Assembly (NCBI GenBank): GCA_031732795.1
Contig: JAVMKC010000031.1
Location: 1 to 64,000, forward strand
From: Accumulibacter sp031732795
GTDB taxonomy: Bacteria; Pseudomonadota; Gammaproteobacteria; Burkholderiales; Rhodocyclaceae
DNA length: 64,000 nucleotides
Direction of reading: 5' to 3'
The notes below the pieces were generated by a model. It did no database searches. It was given only the letters and a program-made list of their open reading frames with translations, and had not been told where the DNA came from. The position numbers and the translations under genes are program-made. Below, one piece after another: positions 59,725-64,000 of the stretch. Every line of letters begins with the position of its first letter. Within the stretch, counting starts at the first letter, position 1.

Positions 59725-61062
59725 ATGTCAATCGGCGTCATCGAATCGCTCGACCATGAAGGGCGTGGCATTACCCGTCTCGACGGCAAGACCGTCTTCG
59801 TCGAAGGTGCCTTGCCGGGCGAGCGGGTCGAATACGAAAGCTTCCGCTGCAAGCCCAGCTACGAAATCGCCCGTCTGCTGACCGTTGTTGATTCTTCACC
59901 GGCGCGGGTCTCGCCGCGCTGTCCGCACTATGGGGTGTGCGGCGGTTGCAGTCTGCAGCATTTCGATCCGCTGGCACAGGTGGCCAGCAAGCAACGGCTG
60001 CTCGAAGCCAATTTATGGCATCTGGCGCGGCTCAAGCCCGAAGTGTTGTTCGCACCGATTCACGGAGACGCGTGGCACTACCGCCACCGGGCACGGCTTT
60101 CGGTGCGTTACGTTCCCGGCAAGGGCGGCGTGCTGATCGGCTTTCACGAAAAGAAAAGCAGTTACATTGCCGACATGCGGCAATGCGAAATCCTGCCGGC
60201 GTTTTTGTCGGACTTGTTGCCGGCGTTGCACGAACTGGTCGACGGTTTGTCGATCCGTGATCGTCTGCCGCAAATCGAAATGGCGGTCGGCGCGCGAGTC
60301 ACCGCCTTGGTCTTGCGTATTCTGGCGCCGATCAGCGCGGCCGATCGGCGGCGGATCAGTGAATTTGCCGACCAGCATGGGGTGGTGATCCATCTGCAGC
60401 CGCAGGGGCCGGCCAGCACCAGCTGTCTGCATCCCAAGAGCGCGCCACCGCTGACCTACCGGCTTGCCGAGTTCGCGATCGAATACGCTTTTTCGCCGAC
60501 CGAATTCACCCAGGTCAACCCGTCGATCAACGCCTTGCTCGTCCGCCGCGCGGTTCATTTGCTCGATCCGCAGCCCGGCGAGCGGGTCGCCGACCTGTTT
60601 TGCGGTGTCGGTAACTTTGCGCTGCCCTTGGCGCGTAGCGGCGCGCGCGTGCTCGGTATCGAAGGCAACGCGCAACTGGTCGCGCGCGCGACCGACAATG
60701 CGGCGGCGCACGGGCTTGCCGACCGGCTCGATTTCCGCGCCGCCGACCTTTTTGCCATCACATCCAGCGATCTTGCCGCTCTGGGCCACTTCGACAAAAT
60801 GCTCATCGATCCTCCCAGAGAAGGGGCTGTCGAATTGATCAAAGCCCTGGATCATCGGTCGCCATCCCGCTTGCTCTACGTCTCCTGCAATCCGGCGACG
60901 CTGGCTCGCGATGCGGGGATTCTGGTTCGGCAGAAAGGCTATCGACTACGTGGCGCCGGAGTGATCAACATGTTTCCGCACACTTCGCACGTCGAGTCGA
61001 TCGCTTTATTCGACCGTGACGCGTCTCAAGACGTCGATGCAAAGATGAGGGTGGCGATTTGA
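59725..61062 (+). CDS. rlmD: 23S rRNA (uracil-1939-C5)-methyltransferase RlmD
   Basis: 445 residues. TRAM domain (GVIESLDHEGRGITRLDGKTVFVEGALPGERVEY), 4Fe-4S cluster cysteines 66, 72 and 75 (CPHYGVCGGC) plus one in RQCEIL, SAM site LFCGVGNFALPLARSG, DPPREGAVEL and the catalytic Cys in YVSCNPATLARD. It methylates U1939 of 23S rRNA. Start ATG at 59725. A normal RumA/RlmD homologue. Confidence 0.95.
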   Translation: MSIGVIESLDHEGRGITRLDGKTVFVEGALPGERVEYESFRCKPSYEIARLLTVVDSSPARVSPRCPHYGVCGGCSLQHFDPLAQVASKQRLLEANLWHLARLKPEVLFAPIHGDAWHYRHRARLSVRYVPGKGGVLIGFHEKKSSYIADMRQCEILPAFLSDLLPALHELVDGLSIRDRLPQIEMAVGARVTALVLRILAPISAADRRRISEFADQHGVVIHLQPQGPASTSCLHPKSAPPLTYRLAEFAIEYAFSPTEFTQVNPSINALLVRRAVHLLDPQPGERVADLFCGVGNFALPLARSGARVLGIEGNAQLVARATDNAAAHGLADRLDFRAADLFAITSSDLAALGHFDKMLIDPPREGAVELIKALDHRSPSRLLYVSCNPATLARDAGILVRQKGYRLRGAGVINMFPHTSHVESIALFDRDASQDVDAKMRVAI

Positions 61063-61224
61063 TCGGAGGGCTGGTCGTTGCCCGAGATTTTCGCTGAGTC
61101 GTGGCCAAAGAAACCGTTGATGATGCCCGTCAGTGAAATTATTGCTGTCGAATAGTTTTACATGTTTTGGCTTTCTTGCTGACCATTTTTTTTCAATAAT
61201 CTGATTTTTATTTGATTTTAATGG

Positions 61225-61241
61225 TGGCATTAAATTTGCTT
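61225..61241 (+). promoter_or_regulatory. Sigma-54 (RpoN) promoter of the PEP-CTERM gene
   Basis: TGGCATTAAATTTGCTT: the -24 GG (61226-61227) and -12 GC (61238-61239) dinucleotides are exactly 10 bp apart, with TGGCA and TTGC in full agreement with the consensus TGGCAC-N5-TTGC. Transcription would start near 61251, giving a ~70-nt leader to the ATG at 61322. It lies in an AT-rich 260-bp intergenic region, where such a match by chance is less striking than in GC-rich DNA, but the fit is strong. Confidence 0.7.
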
Positions 61242-61321
61242 TAGTTTGATTCGGTTGAAGAAATTTGCTTTCCAGCGGTTATACAAACAAATCCTTTCGA
61301 TTGATAAAAGAGGTAGTAGGC

Positions 61322-62014
61322 ATGAAGAAAACTATAATGGCTGGCCTGTTGGCGGTGGCTGGGGCCGCCAATTCCGCAACGGTTACTCTTTATCAAAACG
61401 ACTTTGATACGCCGGTGAGCGTTGCTTCAGGGGTTACGGTCAGCTTGGGTGGTGTGACTACGCTGACCGGCGGTGGTGGTTTGTCCGGTTTTTCGGGCAA
61501 TTTTCTGTGGAATTATGCCGCCGGCAATCCGGCGGCCAGTACGACGCTGACCTTGAGCGGTTTGCCGACACATAGCGCGGTGACCGTCAGCTACCGTTTT
61601 GCTTATGTCGATAGCTGGGACAGTACCAATGGCACCGTGGCGCCCGATTTCTTTACCATGACGCTGGACGGCAGCACTCTGCTACAGATCACCTGCAACA
61701 ATGCTTCGGGTACCGTTTGTGATCAAGGTCCGAATTTCCTTGCGCAACGTAACGTGTTCTCGTCGGGTTGGGCCGACGCGACTCGTGATGTCAGTGAATC
61801 AACCGCCCATACGGCCGATTCGTTGACCCTGGTCTTGTTCGCCGGCGGCAACGGTTGGCAAGGTGGTACAGACGAATCGTGGGCTCTCGACGGCTTGACA
61901 GTCACCGCTGAAGTCAGTAATCCGAACAACAATGTGCCGGAGCCGTCCGCATTGGCTTTGATGGGGCTGAGTTTGGTAGGGCTGGCTGCGCGCCGTCGGC
62001 GTCTTGGAATGTAA
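61322..62014 (+). CDS. PEP-CTERM sorting-domain exported protein
   Basis: 230 residues from the ATG at 61322. Signal peptide MKKTIMAGLLAVAGAANSA, a Gly/Thr/Ser-rich beta domain (about 20-205) with YQNDFDTPV, SYRFAYVDSWDSTNGTVAPDFFTMTLDG, and FAGGNGWQGGTDESWALDGLTVTAE, then VPEPSALALMGLSLVGLAARRRRLGM, a full PEP-CTERM signal. Such proteins are processed by exosortase and linked to exopolysaccharide or floc formation. The beta domain looks like a lectin- or jelly-roll-type fold; its ligand is unknown. Behind a sigma-54-type promoter and closed by a terminator. Confidence 0.93.
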   Translation: MKKTIMAGLLAVAGAANSATVTLYQNDFDTPVSVASGVTVSLGGVTTLTGGGGLSGFSGNFLWNYAAGNPAASTTLTLSGLPTHSAVTVSYRFAYVDSWDSTNGTVAPDFFTMTLDGSTLLQITCNNASGTVCDQGPNFLAQRNVFSSGWADATRDVSESTAHTADSLTLVLFAGGNGWQGGTDESWALDGLTVTAEVSNPNNNVPEPSALALMGLSLVGLAARRRRLGM

Positions 62015-62039
62015 ACCCCGGTCGGCTTCCGCTCTGTAA

Positions 62040-62066
62040 GGCTTGGCGGGTCGCCAAGCCTTTTTT
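62040..62066 (+). terminator. Rho-independent terminator after the PEP-CTERM gene
   Basis: GGCTTGGCG and CGCCAAGCC form a perfect 9-bp stem with a 3-nt loop (GGT), followed by six T. It lies 25 bp after the stop codon. Confidence 0.9.
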
Positions 62067-62320
62067 GTGCTCGAAATTCAGACCTTTTTCTCCGGCCATG
62101 GCTCGATGGGCGGATTTGTCCAGATTCATCCGGATTTCCCGCCAGCTGCCGGCTCACCAACCGTGCGGCAACGCGAAGTCCTGAATTTCCAGCAGCCGGA
62201 AAACCAAGCCATTACCGTGTCACCGCATTCGAAATCGGTGAGTGCCGACGAATCGCGGTAGTATGCGCTTCCCCTTTTTGGCGTTGCTGTTGTGATTCAT
62301 CAGTTTTTCGGACGACGCTG

Positions 62321-64000
62321 ATGGCTGCGCCGTGCTACCACTGTGGCCAGCCTATTCCAACCGGCCTTGATTTGTCGGTGACCATTGCTGGACAGTCGCA
62401 TGCGCTCTGCTGTGCTGGCTGCCAGGCAGTGGCCCAGGCCATCGTGACCCACGGTCTTGAAGACTATTATCACCATCGTGATGCCCTGCCAGATTCGCCG
62501 CGCGAGGCGTTGCCGGCCGTCGTCGATACGCTGCGACTGTACGATCATCCTGACTTTCAGCGCAGCTTCGTGCAGCGTATCGGCAATGATGATTCCCTGC
62601 GCGAAGCGTCGCTGATTCTCGAAGGAATCACCTGTTCGGCGTGCATCTGGCTGAACGAGCAGCATCTGGCCAAGCTGCCCGGGGTGATCGCGGTGGAGAT
62701 CAACTACGCTACCCGTCGCGCGCGGATTCGCTGGGATGAAAGCCGGATCAGGTTGTCGGACATTCTGGCAGCGGTGGCTGCCATCGGCTATCGCGCGCAT
62801 CCCTACGACAGCTCGCGCAGCGAGGATTTGGCGCGCCAGGAGCGACGTAACGCTTTGTGGCGGGTCTTTGTTGCCGGTTTCGGGATGATGCAGGTGATGA
62901 TGTACGCCGTGCCGGTCTATTTCGCCAGTGCTGGTGAAATGACGCCGGCGATCGAGCAGTTGATGCGCTGGGCGAGTCTGGTGCTGACAGTGCCGGTCAT
63001 TACTTATTCGGCGGCGCCTTTTTTCCGTAACGCCTGGCGGGATTTGCGACTGAGGCGGGTTGGCATGGATGTGCCGGTGGCTTTGGGAATCGGAACGGCT
63101 TTCGCTGCCAGCGTCTGGGCGACTTTGACAGCCAGCGGGGAAGTCTATTTCGATTCGGTGACGATGTTCGTCTTCTTTTTGTTGAGCGGCCGATTTCTGG
63201 AAATGAACGCCCGTCATCGCGCGGTCAGCGGTACCGAAGCGCTGGCCAAGCTGTTGCCGGCGGTGGCTACCCGGCTGAATGGTTTCCCGGACAGTCGCGA
63301 TGCGACGCAGATTCTGGTTGCCGAATTGTGCGTCGACGACGTGGTGCGGGTGCTGCCCGGCGAATCGATTCCCGCCGACGGTGTGGTTCTCGAAGGCGAG
63401 AGCAACGTCGATGAGTCGTTGTTGACCGGCGAGAGTGCGCCGGTCGATAAATCACCGGGGCTGAGTGTCACCGGTGGGGCGATCAATCGACAGAGTCCGT
63501 TGCTGGTCAAAGTAACGGCCGTCGGCGAAGGGACACGGTTGTCGGCGATCGTCCGCCTGATGGAACGAGCGGCGATGGATAAACCGAAGATCGTCGAAAC
63601 GGCCGACCGGGTGGCCAGCCGCTTCATCGTCGTGCTGCTCTTGCTGGCGTTGGTCGTGGCGATGGTCTGGTGGATGATCGATCCACGTCAGGCTTTATGG
63701 GTGACCGTTTCGGTTCTGGTGGTCAGTTGTCCGTGCGCCTTGTCACTGGCCACCCCGATCGCGTTGACCGTCGCCAGTGGGGCGATGGCGCGCGTCGGTT
63801 TGCTGGTGACGCGCAGTCAGGCCGTCGAAACCCTGGCCCGCGCGAGTCATTTCGTTTTCGACAAGACCGGCACCTTGACCAGCGGGCGGATGCGTTTGCT
63901 GGAGGTCGTCCCGCTTTCTGGGCGATCTCCGGCCGAGTGCCTGTCGATCGCTGCCGCCCTGGAGGAGGCGTCTGAACATCCGATTGCCGTTTCATTGCGC
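62321..64000 (+). CDS. ccoI: Copper-translocating P-type ATPase CcoI/FixI (partial, runs off the right edge)
   Basis: At least 560 residues, open to the window end. N-terminal metal-binding region with CYHCGQPI and CCAGC (CcoI-type), an HMA-like domain (GITCSACIWL), membrane segments, the actuator motif TGES (LLTGESAPVD), the membrane CPC motif (Cys470-Cys472, VSCPCALSL) and the phosphorylation site DKTGT (Asp514). The E1-E2 domain HP motif (SEHPIAVSL) begins at the edge. It moves copper into the periplasm-facing pathway that assembles cbb3 oxidase. Start ATG at 62321; the terminator at 62040-62066 isolates it from the preceding gene. Confidence 0.95.
   Translation, partial: MAAPCYHCGQPIPTGLDLSVTIAGQSHALCCAGCQAVAQAIVTHGLEDYYHHRDALPDSPREALPAVVDTLRLYDHPDFQRSFVQRIGNDDSLREASLILEGITCSACIWLNEQHLAKLPGVIAVEINYATRRARIRWDESRIRLSDILAAVAAIGYRAHPYDSSRSEDLARQERRNALWRVFVAGFGMMQVMMYAVPVYFASAGEMTPAIEQLMRWASLVLTVPVITYSAAPFFRNAWRDLRLRRVGMDVPVALGIGTAFAASVWATLTASGEVYFDSVTMFVFFLLSGRFLEMNARHRAVSGTEALAKLLPAVATRLNGFPDSRDATQILVAELCVDDVVRVLPGESIPADGVVLEGESNVDESLLTGESAPVDKSPGLSVTGGAINRQSPLLVKVTAVGEGTRLSAIVRLMERAAMDKPKIVETADRVASRFIVVLLLLALVVAMVWWMIDPRQALWVTVSVLVVSCPCALSLATPIALTVASGAMARVGLLVTRSQAVETLARASHFVFDKTGTLTSGRMRLLEVVPLSGRSPAECLSIAAALEEASEHPIAVSLR

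Noticed and set aside
62290..62303. TTGTGATTCATCAG as an FNR site for ccoI
   Set aside because: Only seven of ten consensus positions match, and it lies 17 bp before the ATG, too close for a -41.5 class II promoter.
1..64000. tRNA or rRNA genes
   Set aside because: Scanning by eye for tRNA T-arm-like strings and rRNA-like conserved blocks found none; a computed search would be needed to exclude them.

Overview
The window looks like a chromosomal segment of a GC-rich betaproteobacterium of the order Rhodocyclales (Accumulibacter / Propionivibrio / Dechloromonas-like). This rests on recognised gene order: sigma factor-DUF3619-DUF3106-RDD beside lptFG-pepA-holC, a full ccmABCDEFGHI cluster, hslVU next to a STAS protein, both class I and class III polyhydroxyalkanoate (PHA) synthases, and a PEP-CTERM protein. 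No database was searched, so the genus is inference. I see no rRNA, tRNA, CRISPR array or intact insertion sequence.

Layout. 1-2.1 kb: start of a divergent acetolactate synthase, then a sigma-factor operon. 2.3-4.4 kb: lptF-lptG (LPS export permeases). 4.6-7.0 kb: pepA-holC-unknown. 7.1-14.2 kb: ccmA-I, with a well-placed FNR-type site upstream. 15.4-17.7 kb: orphan hypF. 18.8-22.4 kb: hybrid kinase with several lost catalytic residues, then a stand-alone cheD. 22.5-24.6 kb: class I phaC. 24.6-27.7 kb: a scarred accessory island holding a lipoprotein gene, a lipase cut off inside its nucleophile motif by a short-repeat array, a second mosaic array and a frameshifted RHS remnant. 27.8-33.1 kb: SDR, thiolase, two hot-dog hydratases, then phaE-phaC (class III), with terminators before phaE and after phaC. 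33.3-36.8 kb: folD-purE-purK-tsaC. 37-39.6 kb: iorA-iorB. 39.8-42.9 kb: STAS protein-hslV-hslU. 43-44.7 kb: REC-HD-GYP regulator, a long hairpin and a 48-residue sorting-signal-like protein. 45.4-50.1 kb: nhaA, then a GCS2-ligase / M14-peptidase / PilZ cluster. 50-52.6 kb: hydrolase, YdcH-type protein, unknown, greB. 52.8-62 kb: htpG, base-excision glycosylase, GspE/PilB-type ATPase, murJ, PEBP-like protein, rlmD, and a PEP-CTERM protein behind a sigma-54-type promoter. 62.3-64 kb: start of ccoI, cut by the window edge.

Themes. Carbon storage: two PHA polymerases with thiolase, dehydrogenase and hydratase genes. Respiration: cytochrome c maturation and a cbb3-oxidase copper pump. Envelope: Lpt, MurJ, PEP-CTERM. 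Proteostasis: HslVU, HtpG. Cyclic-di-GMP and chemotaxis: HD-GYP, PilZ, CheD. The least explained material is the repeat-riddled island at 25-27.4 kb, a roughly 130-bp element with inverted ends present in two copies (about 2.2 and 52.6 kb), the degenerate phosphorelay protein, and the GCS2-M14-PilZ cluster.
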